Of a stretch of 64,000 bases of DNA, positions 51,404 to 61,048 are shown piece after piece. The DNA comes from Rhabdobacter roseus (lineage in GTDB: Bacteria; Bacteroidota; Bacteroidia; Cytophagales; Spirosomataceae). The notes under the pieces are model-generated. The model ran no database searches, was not told the origin of the DNA, and saw nothing but the letters and a program-made list of their open reading frames with translations. Within the stretch, counting starts at the first letter, position 1. Each line of letters starts with the position of its first letter. Where the stretch lies: assembly GCF_014202275.1 (NCBI RefSeq), contig NZ_JACHGF010000002.1, forward strand, positions 620,001 through 684,000. Reading direction: 5' to 3'. Both the position numbers and the translations under genes were made by a program.

Positions 51404-53434
51404 ATGGCCGTTCTGTATTGGATTTGTTTCTTTTTATTCGTTGGTAGTGTTGGCTATGTCGCTAAAAAAATAGCTCAGCCCTCGCTGTCCGAATGGGTTA
51501 TTGGTACGTTTATCCTGTTTGTAGGGAGCGTTATTCCAACGGGATTTGTACTCTCGGCCCTGGATCTTACCGCGAGTACCTGGGCCTGGATAGTTGGCAA
51601 CTTCATTACGCTGGCTTTGCATTACCTGCTCTGGACGCGGCTGATACCCCCTCAGGAACAATTCTCGGTCCGCCATTTGTGCCAGAACAGACTAAGTACC
51701 CTGGGTACCTGGGCGCGAGAACTTTCTCCCTACCTGAAGTTTCTGTTCACGATGATGGTAGGCTCAGTGCTACTCATCGGGCTCACAAACCTGCTACTGG
51801 TACTTTTTACGGTACCCAACGAGTGGGATAGCATGACTGGCCACCTCAACCGCGTCGTGAGGTACATCCAGCGGGGTACGATGGCGCATTTTGGGGGTAC
51901 CAATTGGAACATGGATACCTACCCCAAAAGTGTCTGTACCATTCAGATTTATTCCTACCTCATCAGCGGAAAAATCGAGAACGCTTTCAAGCTCATCCAT
52001 TTTTCGTCCTACTGGATTACCCTCCTTGCGGTTTTTGGCATTGCCCAACGCATAGGTCGTAGCCTCTCGGCCAGCCTTTTCTGTGCGTTAGCGTACGGAA
52101 TGTTCCTGGATTTTCAAATGCAGGCCATTACTACCGAGACGGATATCGTATTGACGGCCTACCTTAGCTGCCTGCTTTATTTCTTGTTTACCTACCATAC
52201 CACGCGGCAAGCCAAGTACCTTTACCTGGCCGGGCTCACGTTCGGGATCGTGTATGGTCACAAAATCACCTTTACGCTGCTGTTGCCATCCGTATTTATG
52301 GTGATGCTCTATACCGTATTCTTGGCGCACAATTTCCGTTTGTTTGCCGAGCGCTTTATAAAACTGGGTGTCGCCATTGGGCTTTCCATTCTAATTTATA
52401 CTTTGCCGACGGGTTATATCAAAAACATTCAGGTTTTTGGCCACCCCATTGGTCCGCCTACTTCTCTGAAGCACCAGTCGGTGGAGCGGGCAGGTACCTT
52501 GCCCAACCTTCTCGAGCAGGGGAGCCGGAACGTCGTTCGGTACAGCTACGATTTTTTCAACCTGGACGGCATCCGTAACGCCCAGTGGGGCTATGACCTC
52601 AACGTGGCCGTGCGAAAACCCATTGTGTACCTGGAAGATAAACTACAGATGCGACTCGACGAAGAAACGGACTTTTCCATAGTACCCTTTGCTTTTCAGC
52701 GACGCTTTGAGTTTTACAATGCCAATCCGTACTGGGGTATCTTTGGCTTTGCGCTGATCCTTCCCCTGGTACTTCTTGTTTTTGTGCGAATTATCTGGTC
52801 CCGTCCCCACTGGTTTTTGGCCGCGGCGGTGGTACTTCATTTTGCGGCCATAGCTTACTCTGCTCCTTACGATCCGTTCAAAGGCAGGTACTTTATCGAA
52901 ACGGGATTATTCGGGGTACTTTTTCTGTTGCTACTTTTTTCGCATCACAAGCTTTCGATCCTGAAGCCCCGGCGGTGGGCTTGGAAAGGCTACGTGGGGC
53001 TTATCGTAGTGCTGGCTTGTGTGTCGGCTCTCATGGCTACCTTTTTGAATATAAGAGCGTTGCCCTTTTCGGCCTATGGGTACGAGTCCGCTTTTACGGC
53101 CGACCGACTCAAGTACCAGCTTTTTGCCCGTCCGGATATTTATCCGGCTTACGCCCGATTCGACTCCCTGGTACCGCCCGATGCCACCGTAGCTCTAGCT
53201 ACCATCAACGACGACTTTGAGTACCCGCTCTATGGTACCCAGCTAAGCCGAAAACTCATTTCGATCAATCCATTCGAGCAAGGCGTACAACCCATCCCGC
53301 CCGAGGCCGACTACCTCTTCTTTGCCAAAAGCGTGATTACGCCCCAACCGGGCGACATTCGGCTCGGCTCCGATACAACCATGACCAATCTGATCGTGAA
53401 AGGAGAAGATTATTACCTGCGCAAACTAAAGTAA
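51404..53434 (+). CDS. GT39/ArnT-like membrane glycosyltransferase
   Basis: A 676-residue protein with about 12 membrane helices and a C-terminal globular domain of about 130 residues. VPNEWDSMTGHLNRVVRY (about 137-154) and TETDIVLTAYLSCLLYFL hold the acidic residues that in GT-C fold enzymes bind the polyprenyl-phosphate sugar donor. It would transfer a sugar on the periplasmic side. A second such protein is encoded at 61,049-62,752. No other family is as likely from topology, but the precise subfamily is not certain. Confidence 0.7.
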   Translation: MAVLYWICFFLFVGSVGYVAKKIAQPSLSEWVIGTFILFVGSVIPTGFVLSALDLTASTWAWIVGNFITLALHYLLWTRLIPPQEQFSVRHLCQNRLSTLGTWARELSPYLKFLFTMMVGSVLLIGLTNLLLVLFTVPNEWDSMTGHLNRVVRYIQRGTMAHFGGTNWNMDTYPKSVCTIQIYSYLISGKIENAFKLIHFSSYWITLLAVFGIAQRIGRSLSASLFCALAYGMFLDFQMQAITTETDIVLTAYLSCLLYFLFTYHTTRQAKYLYLAGLTFGIVYGHKITFTLLLPSVFMVMLYTVFLAHNFRLFAERFIKLGVAIGLSILIYTLPTGYIKNIQVFGHPIGPPTSLKHQSVERAGTLPNLLEQGSRNVVRYSYDFFNLDGIRNAQWGYDLNVAVRKPIVYLEDKLQMRLDEETDFSIVPFAFQRRFEFYNANPYWGIFGFALILPLVLLVFVRIIWSRPHWFLAAAVVLHFAAIAYSAPYDPFKGRYFIETGLFGVLFLLLLFSHHKLSILKPRRWAWKGYVGLIVVLACVSALMATFLNIRALPFSAYGYESAFTADRLKYQLFARPDIYPAYARFDSLVPPDATVALATINDDFEYPLYGTQLSRKLISINPFEQGVQPIPPEADYLFFAKSVITPQPGDIRLGSDTTMTNLIVKGEDYYLRKLK

Positions 53435-53460
53435 AGTACCCCCTTACTCCCCCACCCACC

Positions 53461-54159
53461 ATGACCATCGCCATCATGCAGCCCTACTTTTTGCCTTACC
53501 TGGGGTACTTTCAGCTGATCAAAGCGGTGGACAAGTTTGTGATTTACGATGATGTAAATTTTATCAACCGGGGTTGGATCAACCGAAACAATCTACTGGT
53601 GGGCGGGCAGGCGCACCTCTTTACGGTACCTCTGAAAGAAGCCAGCCAGAATAAGTTGATCCGGGAAATTGAACTGGCCGAAGGGGATGCCTGGCGCAAA
53701 AAGCTCCTGAAAACGATCCAGCAGGCTTACCAGAAAGCCCCAAATTACTCAACGGTTTTCCCGATCCTGGAAGAAATCGTACATTTCAACGCCCAAAGCA
53801 TTGCCGAGCTAGCCGTCTACGCCTTGCAAAAAATCAATTTTCACTTGGGTATTAGTACGGAAATTATTTCAAGTTCAACCTATTACCAAAATTCTTCCCT
53901 GAAAGCCCAGGAGCGAATTCTGGACATCTGTCGGCAGGAAGGAGCTCAGACGTACATCAACCCCATTGGTGGCATGGAACTGTACAATAAAAGTACCTTT
54001 GACGAACAGAAAATTCAGCTTTACTTTATCAAAAGTACCCTCACGCCCTATCCACAATTCAAAAATGCTTTTGTACCTTGGCTGTCCATCGTGGACGTTT
54101 TGATGTTTAACGAACGGGCCGCTATCCACCAACTACTCACTGCATACGAACTAATATAG
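53461..54159 (+). CDS. WbqC-family protein
   Basis: A 232-residue soluble protein. The N-terminal MQPYFLPYLGYFQLIKAV and the following FVIYDDVNFINRGWINRNNL are the hallmarks of the WbqC family, which is found in O-antigen and capsule loci of many bacteria. The role is unknown; a link to sugar modification or aminotransfer is likely by context. It lies two bases before the NeuD-like gene, so the pair is probably co-translated. Confidence 0.9.
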   Translation: MTIAIMQPYFLPYLGYFQLIKAVDKFVIYDDVNFINRGWINRNNLLVGGQAHLFTVPLKEASQNKLIREIELAEGDAWRKKLLKTIQQAYQKAPNYSTVFPILEEIVHFNAQSIAELAVYALQKINFHLGISTEIISSSTYYQNSSLKAQERILDICRQEGAQTYINPIGGMELYNKSTFDEQKIQLYFIKSTLTPYPQFKNAFVPWLSIVDVLMFNERAAIHQLLTAYELI

Positions 54160-54161
54160 CT

Positions 54162-54821
54162 ATGGCTAAAGTAATTATATTCGGAATACTGGACACCGCC
54201 GAACTGGCCCACTACTACCTGGATCATGACTCCGAACACGAAGTAGTAGCCTTTGCCGTTAATCGGGAGTACCTCCAGGCAGAAAGTTTCCGCGGGCTTC
54301 CGTTGGTAGCGTACGAAGACGTTGAAGAACTTTTTCCGCCGCAAGAGTACGCCTTCTTTGCCCCCATGACGGGTCGAAATATGAACCGAAACCGCGAGAA
54401 AGTATACCTGGACATCAAAGCCAAAGGCTATACCCTCATCTCCTACATCAGCTCTCACGCTACCATCCTGGACCGCAGCGTCGTGGGCGACAATTGCTTT
54501 ATTCTCGAAGATAACACCATTCAGCCTTTCACCACCATTGGCAACAACGTGGTACTTTGGAGCGGCAACCACATTGGTCACCACGGCCAGATCAAGGACC
54601 ACGTCTTTTTTACCTCGCACGTGGTGATGTCGGGCCATTGCACCATCGACTCCTACTCCTTCTTTGGAGTGAATAGTACCATTCGTGACTACACACACAT
54701 TGCCCAGGGTACTTTGGTAGGAATGGCCGCGGCCATTACCAAAGACACCGAAGAATGGGGTATTTACATCGGCAATCCGGCCAAAAAGGTACCTGGTAAA
54801 CTGAGCCACGAAGCCTACTAA
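54162..54821 (+). CDS. NeuD/PglD-like sugar O- or N-acyltransferase
   Basis: A 219-residue protein. An N-terminal Rossmann-like PglD domain (about 1-85, starting KVIIFGILDTAELAHYYLD) precedes a left-handed beta helix (about 95-205) built from hexapeptide repeats, as in SVVGDNCFILEDNTIQPFTT and HIGHHGQIKDHVFFTSHVVM. The catalytic His is likely in NHIGHHG. It would acetylate or formylate an amino sugar, in agreement with the aminotransferase encoded 3 kb upstream. Confidence 0.85.
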   Translation: MAKVIIFGILDTAELAHYYLDHDSEHEVVAFAVNREYLQAESFRGLPLVAYEDVEELFPPQEYAFFAPMTGRNMNRNREKVYLDIKAKGYTLISYISSHATILDRSVVGDNCFILEDNTIQPFTTIGNNVVLWSGNHIGHHGQIKDHVFFTSHVVMSGHCTIDSYSFFGVNSTIRDYTHIAQGTLVGMAAAITKDTEEWGIYIGNPAKKVPGKLSHEAY

Positions 54822-54861
54822 AACCTGTTTGTCGTATCGTTATTACCAAAGATAAAGTGGA

Positions 54862-56079
54862 ATGATTTCCCAAAAAGTACTTTTTATATCTCACGATGCC
54901 AACCGCGCCGGCAGCCAGCTTCTTCTTCTCCAACTCATGCGGCTACTCAAAAAAGAAGGGGTACCCATGCACCTGTTGCTTGGTGAAGGAGGAGAGTTGG
55001 AGACTGAGTTCAGGAAAATAGTGGAGGTAACACGCATCCCCCGCATCCAACCAACTTACCAAATGCCTGGTAAGCTCTTGAAAGCTACTGGCCTTTTAAA
55101 TAAAGTAAAGAATTTTCAAAACGAAAAAGAATCTAGCCTTTTACGTTCCAAATTGGAGAGGCTTGATATAGGCTTGGTTTTTGTCAACTCCATTGCCAAC
55201 GCCAAACTGTACGCACAGCAGCTCACGTATCTTCATCACCTCCCAACGGTACTTTTCGTTCATGAACTGGGTATGTCAGTGAAAATGTATACGGAGAAGA
55301 ACGATCTGGACATTCTCTTAAAAAAAAGCAACCATCTCATTGCCGTGGCCCAGGCCGTGGCCAATCACTACATCCAGCACTACGCCTATCCGGCTGATTC
55401 GGTAAGTATTTTTACCCTGATCGACCACCAGCGCATCGACCGGCAATTGCAGGAAGCCCAACCCAATCTGCTGGAAAGAACTTTTAATATCCCGGTCGAC
55501 GCCCTGGTGATTGGAGGCTGTGGCAACGCCGAGTGGCGGAAAGGAAACGACATTTTTAACTGGGTGGCGCGCATCGTTTTACAGAAGACCAATCCACTAC
55601 CTGTATACTTTGTGTGGGTTGGGGCCGGTCCGCAACACGAGATATACCAACTCATAAGTAGCGACATCGAACGCATGGGTTTGGCGGACAAAATCATCCT
55701 GATTCCGCCTACGGCCCAGGCCCTGGATTACATCAGCCGCTTCGATGTACTTTTACTTTCGTCCCGTGAGGACCCTTATCCGCTGGTGGTCATGGAGGCG
55801 GCCTTGAATGAAATCCCGGTGGTGTGTTTCGAAGGGGCCGGAGGAGCACCTGAGCTCATTGAGCAGGATGCGGGCTTCGTAGTACCCTACATGGATATTT
55901 CGGCGGCCTCAAACGCTCTGGTCCAGCTTATCCAGAACGCAGACCAACGCCTAAAAATGGGACAAAAAGCCCGGCAAAAGGTACTTGAACGCCACAATAC
56001 CACCGAGAGCGTTCGGAAGGTGAAGGCTATTATTGAAAAGTACCTAATTTTGCCCGTGTCAGAAACACACAACCCATGA
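54862..56079 (+). CDS. Glycosyltransferase family 4 (GT-B)
   Basis: A 405-residue GT-B enzyme. The N-terminal domain starts KVLFISHDANRAGSQLLLLQ; the C-terminal domain has IGGCGNAEWRKGNDIFNWVA and the donor-binding SSREDPYPLVVMEAALNEIP followed by APELIEQDAGFVVPY. The EDPYPLVVMEA segment is the EX7E-type motif of retaining GT4 enzymes. It would extend the surface glycan in the cytosol. The AT-rich first 300 bases and low GTAC density contrast with the dense genes around it. Its stop overlaps the next start (ATGA at 56,076-56,079). Confidence 0.85.
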   Translation: MISQKVLFISHDANRAGSQLLLLQLMRLLKKEGVPMHLLLGEGGELETEFRKIVEVTRIPRIQPTYQMPGKLLKATGLLNKVKNFQNEKESSLLRSKLERLDIGLVFVNSIANAKLYAQQLTYLHHLPTVLFVHELGMSVKMYTEKNDLDILLKKSNHLIAVAQAVANHYIQHYAYPADSVSIFTLIDHQRIDRQLQEAQPNLLERTFNIPVDALVIGGCGNAEWRKGNDIFNWVARIVLQKTNPLPVYFVWVGAGPQHEIYQLISSDIERMGLADKIILIPPTAQALDYISRFDVLLLSSREDPYPLVVMEAALNEIPVVCFEGAGGAPELIEQDAGFVVPYMDISAASNALVQLIQNADQRLKMGQKARQKVLERHNTTESVRKVKAIIEKYLILPVSETHNP

Positions 56080-57059
56080 CCATTGCCTTTACCCTTTGCT
56101 CCATCAACTACCTGGCCCAGGCACGTACTTTAGGCGACTCCCTGGCCTCTACCAATCCGGACATCTCCTACTTTATTGGTTTGGTGGACCGCCTGGAGGG
56201 TGTAGCGTTTGATCCTGCGTACCAACCTGCCTACCCACTGGTAGAAGTGCATACCATCGGGATCGACGGCTTCGACGACATGTGCGAACGCTACAACATT
56301 ACGGAGCTCAATACCGCCGTCAAGCCCTTTTATTTTACGTACTTCTTTCAGCGCTTTGCCGAGGCGACGAACGTCATTTACTTCGATCCCGACATTATTG
56401 TGTACCAGCCATTAGGCGGTTTGTTGCGGTCGCTGGGTACTTCGGAAGCCGTATTGACACCCCATATCAACTGTCCCGTCAACGACCGTAAAACGCCCAA
56501 CGAGCTGCACCACCTCAATACGGGCGTCTATAACCTGGGCTTTGTAGCCTTCCGAAGAAGTACCCAGACCCTGGCCTATATTCGCTGGTGGGAAGAAAAG
56601 CTGCGCTACGAGTGTTTGATTGCGCTTTGTGAGGGCTTATTTGTGGATCAAAACTGGATGAATTTTCTGCCCTTGTTTGTACCCAACACGCACATTGAGC
56701 GCGAGCCCGGCTACAACGCCGCCTACTGGAACCTCCACGAGCGGTACTTTTCTGAGCGGGAAGGTACTTTTTGGGTAAACGAAAAGTACCCCCTCATTTT
56801 CTTTCATTACAGTGGCTACGACCCCGCCCGGCCGGAGGTACTTTCCAAGTATCAGGACCGTTTCGAACTGAAAGAGCGGCCTGACACACAGGCATTATTT
56901 GAAATATACCGGGAGCGCTTGATCCGAAACGGCAACGAGTACTACCGCCGATTTGCGTGCTGCTACATTAAACCACCCAAGGTTTACCGGTACGTCCGGG
57001 TGCGGGCATGGTTAAAAAAACCATTAAATTTTTTAATTGCTCAACTCGACACCCACTAG
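56076..57059 (+). CDS. GT8-like nucleotide-sugar transferase (copy 1)
   Basis: A 327-residue protein with a GT-A fold. TIAFTLCSINYLAQARTLGD at the N-terminus, PFYFTYFFQRFAEATNVIYF and the metal-binding YFDPDIIVYQPL, then HHLNTGVYNLGFVAFRRS are typical of GT8-like or related families of capsule loci. It starts inside the stop of the GT4 gene and is followed directly (stop TAG, then ATG) by a DUF5672 gene. A related protein is encoded at 57,835-58,791. Donor and acceptor are unknown. Confidence 0.75.
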   Translation: MTIAFTLCSINYLAQARTLGDSLASTNPDISYFIGLVDRLEGVAFDPAYQPAYPLVEVHTIGIDGFDDMCERYNITELNTAVKPFYFTYFFQRFAEATNVIYFDPDIIVYQPLGGLLRSLGTSEAVLTPHINCPVNDRKTPNELHHLNTGVYNLGFVAFRRSTQTLAYIRWWEEKLRYECLIALCEGLFVDQNWMNFLPLFVPNTHIEREPGYNAAYWNLHERYFSEREGTFWVNEKYPLIFFHYSGYDPARPEVLSKYQDRFELKERPDTQALFEIYRERLIRNGNEYYRRFACCYIKPPKVYRYVRVRAWLKKPLNFLIAQLDTH

Positions 57060-57827
57060 ATGAAGGAGCTAGCCACGGTAGTAGTACCGCTTTCGGGCGC
57101 GCCCCTCACCGAAAGAGAAATGGCCTCGCTGCGGCGATGCCGCGAGGTACTTCATGCTTACCCCATCGTACTGGTCACTCCCCACGGAGCCAACTACCAG
57201 GCCGAAGTACCCTGGCTGTCCGATCTGGATCAGTATACTTTTGAAGTACCTCCTGGCTCCACGAATAGCCCATGGGAGTCGCATTTCCTGAGCGACGACC
57301 TGTACGAGCGTTTCGCCTGGAGTGAGTTTATTTTGGTTCATCAGCTCAATAGCTACGTAGTCAGCGACGAGCTTCATTACTGGTGCAAGCAAGGCTACGA
57401 TTATATTCAGGCGCTGCCTGGCTTAGTTCCGCAAAGCCGTTCGGCCCAGGTGCTTGAACAAGAACTTGGCCTAAAAACAAAAGTACCTTTGCCTCAGCTG
57501 GCGCAGGCCGTAGCCGGTACGGGGCTCTCGCTGCGCCGCGTGGAACGGATGCGACGAGCCATCCGCAATAACAAACGCAAAATATACGAGCTACTTTCGG
57601 ACCGAACGCTTTCGGGTTTGGATAAAGATGTACTGTTTTGGGAAGGGCTAAGCCGTCGACTTTGGCCCCCTTTGCGGGTACCTACGCCCGTGGTGCGGCA
57701 GCGATTTTCGGTCAATGTTGCTTCCCTGGGTACTTCCTTCGGGCAGCAGGTACTTTCTCCAAACCCTTTTGCTCTCACCGGCCTGGATGGGTGGAGCCCC
57801 GAGCAATTTGCATCCTATTTAAACTAG
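57060..57827 (+). CDS. DUF5672 protein (glycosyltransferase-like)
   Basis: A 255-residue protein. ATVVVPLSGAPLTEREMASL, IVLVTPHGANYQAEVPWL, LYERFAWSEFILVHQLNSYV and the acidic SDELHYWCKQGYDYI match DUF5672, a family with GT-A-like features found in surface polysaccharide loci. LHYWCKQGYDYIQALPG is the most conserved stretch. The function is unproven. It is positioned between two GT8-like genes with gaps of 0 and 7 bases. Confidence 0.75.
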   Translation: MKELATVVVPLSGAPLTEREMASLRRCREVLHAYPIVLVTPHGANYQAEVPWLSDLDQYTFEVPPGSTNSPWESHFLSDDLYERFAWSEFILVHQLNSYVVSDELHYWCKQGYDYIQALPGLVPQSRSAQVLEQELGLKTKVPLPQLAQAVAGTGLSLRRVERMRRAIRNNKRKIYELLSDRTLSGLDKDVLFWEGLSRRLWPPLRVPTPVVRQRFSVNVASLGTSFGQQVLSPNPFALTGLDGWSPEQFASYLN

Positions 57828-57834
57828 CTGTGCC

Positions 57835-58791
57835 ATGAATATTATTTTCACCGTCTGTGATCGAACGCAACTAGCCCAAGCCCTGGCCCTGGCCGATGCC
57901 GTGCGTCGTCACCACCCGGATCGGCCTTTTTACATTGGGTTGGTGGATGAGCTACCGTTTGTGAAGGTACCTGGCTCGGCTTCCCTTATTCCGGTCGAAA
58001 CCTTGAATATACCGGCCTGGAGTGCCATGACTAGCCTATATTACAGCTACGAACTGGTAGCAGCCTGTCGGCCTTGGTTTGGGAAGTACCTGTTGGAACA
58101 AAATCCATCCTGCCAGAGGCTTACCTTCCTGGCCCCCAGTACCTACCTGTACGCTTCTTTGGAACCCGTGGAGCAACCAGGCGCAGAACTTCTCCTGACG
58201 CCACACCTCACCCGACCCACTCAAGGTACCCTGGACGACAAACGAATATTAAATATTGGTATGTACCACGCGGGCGGTTGGGTCGCTAGCAATACCCACG
58301 CTATAGGTACCTGGCTGGACTGGTGGGCTGTACGTACTCAAGATCGGGCCAAGTTTGACCTTTGCCAGGGCATGTGCCTGGATCAGCTCTGGCTCAACTA
58401 CGCCCCCATTTGGGTACCTACGGCGGCCCCCATAGCCGCGCCCGGCTGGCAGTACGGCCTTCATTCGGTTCAGAATATTCCCCTTGAGAAAGTCAACGAT
58501 AAGTACTTTGTCGCTGGTTACGAGCTGATTTCCGCTGATTTTGCGGGCCTGGTGGGGTACCACCCCGTTTGGTCCGATCACCAGGACCTGGTAGCGCTGA
58601 GCTCAGGTTTTCAACAGCTGCTAAGGGAGTACCTTCGTGTCCTGAAAACTTACGCTCCACACCAAGCACCCGGACTGGCGGCTTACGGCCTATCCGCGCC
58701 CATAAAAAAAAGTCGGGGGCTTCGAAAGAAATGGGTTAAGTACCTTTCCGGCATTGCGCACCGAATCGACACCTACGACCTAACGTATTAA
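57835..58791 (+). CDS. GT8-like nucleotide-sugar transferase (copy 2)
   Basis: A 318-residue protein related to the one at 56,076-57,059: IIFTVCDRTQLAQALALADA, FYIGLVDELPFVKVPGSASL, then a donor region where the DPD motif of copy 1 is replaced by LAPSTYLYASLEPVEQ, and HAGGWVASNTHAIGTWLDWW. Loss of the acidic metal-binding motif suggests altered or lost catalysis. It would act in the same pathway. Density of GTAC words is high. Confidence 0.65.
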   Translation: MNIIFTVCDRTQLAQALALADAVRRHHPDRPFYIGLVDELPFVKVPGSASLIPVETLNIPAWSAMTSLYYSYELVAACRPWFGKYLLEQNPSCQRLTFLAPSTYLYASLEPVEQPGAELLLTPHLTRPTQGTLDDKRILNIGMYHAGGWVASNTHAIGTWLDWWAVRTQDRAKFDLCQGMCLDQLWLNYAPIWVPTAAPIAAPGWQYGLHSVQNIPLEKVNDKYFVAGYELISADFAGLVGYHPVWSDHQDLVALSSGFQQLLREYLRVLKTYAPHQAPGLAAYGLSAPIKKSRGLRKKWVKYLSGIAHRIDTYDLTY

Positions 58792-58812
58792 TTCTCTTTT
58801 TTGTACAAAAGA

Positions 58813-59697
58813 ATGAAACCGCTCCACCAAAGTACCCGCGCGCTGCGCGCGTTCCTGGCTCAGTCCCCGCCTCCCCCCGAAGAGTCTGCTTTGGCGCTGG
58901 CCTCGGCACCTAAACTTACGGTCATTACGCCCTCGTACAACCAAGCCGACTACCTGGAGCGAACCATCCTGAGCGTACTTAATCAAAACTACCCCAATCT
59001 GGAGTACATCATCATGGACGGTGGCTCTCAGGATGGTAGCGTGGACATCATAAAAAAATACGAAAAGTACCTTGCATACTGGGAAAGTGAGAAAGACCGC
59101 GGCCAGGTACACGCGCTGAACAAAGCGCTAGCGCGCGCTACGGGCGAATGGATTAGTTTTCAAAATTCGGACGACGTATATTTTCCGGGTACCTTCGAGC
59201 GTTTTGGGAAAGTAGAAAAAGAGAAGTACGATATCCTATACGGGCATCTGTACCTGATTACCACCGACGACGAAGTGACTGAACTATTGAAAACGCTGCC
59301 TTTTAGCCTCACTGCGCAGCTGGCCGAGGGCATGCAAATCCATAACCAATCGCTCTTTTTTAGGCGTTCGCTAGTAGAGCAGTACGGGTACTTCGACGAA
59401 TCCTACCGCTTCGCCTTCGACTACGAATTCATCACCCGCTACGCCAGTCAGCCCAGCACGCGCATTCGCCGGATAGAGGGTTTGGCCGGGGCTTTGAGAG
59501 TACACGAAGCCGCCAAGTCGTCGACCATAGCCAGCGTTGGTCTCTCTGAACACGAGCGGGTGAAGGAATTGTATAATTTCACGAAAAGCTCGGTCCGGTC
59601 CGAGAAAATGCGGTATCTTTGGTGTCGATTTCGTAAACTGTTTTATCTATTGGTCGATATGGACTTTTCCTACCTGGCCCACCGACTCTCGCAGTAA
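58813..59697 (+). CDS. Glycosyltransferase family 2 (WcaA-like)
   Basis: A 294-residue GT2 enzyme. LTVITPSYNQADYLERTILS, NLEYIIMDGGSQDGSVDIIK, WISFQNSDDVYFPGTFERF (the DD metal motif) and IHNQSLFFRRSLVEQYGYFD are in the standard order. Such enzymes add a sugar to lipid-linked surface glycans in the cytosol. TTG at 58,801 is a possible earlier start, but the ATG at 58,813 fits better. It lies between the GT8-like gene and the polymerase-like gene (3-base gap). Confidence 0.85.
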   Translation: MKPLHQSTRALRAFLAQSPPPPEESALALASAPKLTVITPSYNQADYLERTILSVLNQNYPNLEYIIMDGGSQDGSVDIIKKYEKYLAYWESEKDRGQVHALNKALARATGEWISFQNSDDVYFPGTFERFGKVEKEKYDILYGHLYLITTDDEVTELLKTLPFSLTAQLAEGMQIHNQSLFFRRSLVEQYGYFDESYRFAFDYEFITRYASQPSTRIRRIEGLAGALRVHEAAKSSTIASVGLSEHERVKELYNFTKSSVRSEKMRYLWCRFRKLFYLLVDMDFSYLAHRLSQ

Positions 59698-59700
59698 AGC

Positions 59701-61032
59701 ATGACTCTATCCAGATTAATTACGCTGTTTCATTACTTGAGGTACTCAGGCGGTATCGCCATGATGTTCAATGGCTTTCCCTTGGTATTTTTCATTCGGG
59801 ACACGCTGCATATTGGTCCGGCTACCAATGTATTTACGGCTTTCTTTTTTGCCTTGGCATTATTGCTCATGTTTCCCACTCATTTATTTATCCGTCTGTA
59901 CAAGCCGAATTTCACGTTATTAAAATACGCAATGGGTTTTCTGGTCATTGCTTTTTACCATTTTATCTTCATGAATTATTCTGAGTTTGATTGGTTTATC
60001 GAGCTTGGAAACTTTTTATTTACGATTGCTTTTATTTTTCTTCTGATCCATGTTCCAAATGATGTAAAAGAAGTGTTGATGGTGATAATCTTCCTGGCGG
60101 CTCTTTTCTCTAACTTAACCCTCGTTTACTCCCTCCTGACCGATCCCAGCTGGAGGATAGGGATGCGGGCAGCCGTTACTTTCGAAAACGCCGGTGCCCA
60201 GGAAGGAGGGAACCCACACATAGCAGCCCGAAACGGAGTTATATGCTTACTGGCTGCTCTTACGCTTATTTCGCAGTATAAAGGGGCTTTGATTCGTCTT
60301 TTCTTATTTTTTTCTATTATTTTCAGCTTGGCAGTAGTAGTATTGGCACAGGCAAAATCAAGCTTGTTGGCTCTGGGCATCATGGCTGCTTTCTATATGA
60401 CCTTTCAGGCCAACTTCTCTCAGATGCTCCGTTCTGCCAAGAGTTTATTTTCGGTGCGAAATGCAGTCATTTTTCTTATTTGTTGGTTCTTGTTTGGTTT
60501 ACTTTTAAGTCGCTACGGAGATCTGGTTGGGGTACTTTATGGCTATTGGGGCAACTTTCAAGATAAGATCATGGATATCATCTTTACTGCGTTTGGCTTA
60601 CAGATTTCAGGTACGGCCAACATCGATGCTTCGGCCATGGGTAGGGTAAGTAGTTTGAGCTTTTTTCAGAATGCGTTAGAAGGCGCACCTCACGTACTGT
60701 TAATCGGGCTTGGTTATAAAGCAGCCTTTTTGGATGTACCCTTAGTAGAATCTATTGTAAACCACGGTATTTTTGGTTTTATATTTTTTGCCGGCTTTAA
60801 TTATTACCTGCTGGTATATTCGATTAAAGAGTTGCGAAAAAACTCCAATCCTCTTTCTCTTTTTCTAGCCTACTTTTTTATTTACTTTATCATCATGCTT
60901 ATTTCCAATGGTCGTCCATACGACGTTTCATTTTGGTTTCCTTACGCCTTAATGATTCGGTTTCTGGGCATCAAGTACTTGGATTCCCCCCAGTATAAGG
61001 AGAATAAAAATAGCGCTCTAACTACTGTTTAG
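59701..61032 (+). CDS. O-antigen polymerase/ligase-like membrane protein
   Basis: A 443-residue protein with about 11 membrane helices and a longer extracytoplasmic loop near residues 280-340 (GNFQDKIMDIIFTAFGLQIS region), the layout of Wzy polymerases and WaaL ligases. These families share little sequence, so the two cannot be told apart here. It has only two GTAC words in 1.3 kb and is AT-rich, unlike its upstream neighbours, suggesting a separate origin. It is the last plus-strand gene before a convergent GT39-like gene. Confidence 0.65.
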   Translation: MTLSRLITLFHYLRYSGGIAMMFNGFPLVFFIRDTLHIGPATNVFTAFFFALALLLMFPTHLFIRLYKPNFTLLKYAMGFLVIAFYHFIFMNYSEFDWFIELGNFLFTIAFIFLLIHVPNDVKEVLMVIIFLAALFSNLTLVYSLLTDPSWRIGMRAAVTFENAGAQEGGNPHIAARNGVICLLAALTLISQYKGALIRLFLFFSIIFSLAVVVLAQAKSSLLALGIMAAFYMTFQANFSQMLRSAKSLFSVRNAVIFLICWFLFGLLLSRYGDLVGVLYGYWGNFQDKIMDIIFTAFGLQISGTANIDASAMGRVSSLSFFQNALEGAPHVLLIGLGYKAAFLDVPLVESIVNHGIFGFIFFAGFNYYLLVYSIKELRKNSNPLSLFLAYFFIYFIIMLISNGRPYDVSFWFPYALMIRFLGIKYLDSPQYKENKNSALTTV

Positions 61033-61048
61033 CTAAATGAATTAGAGT

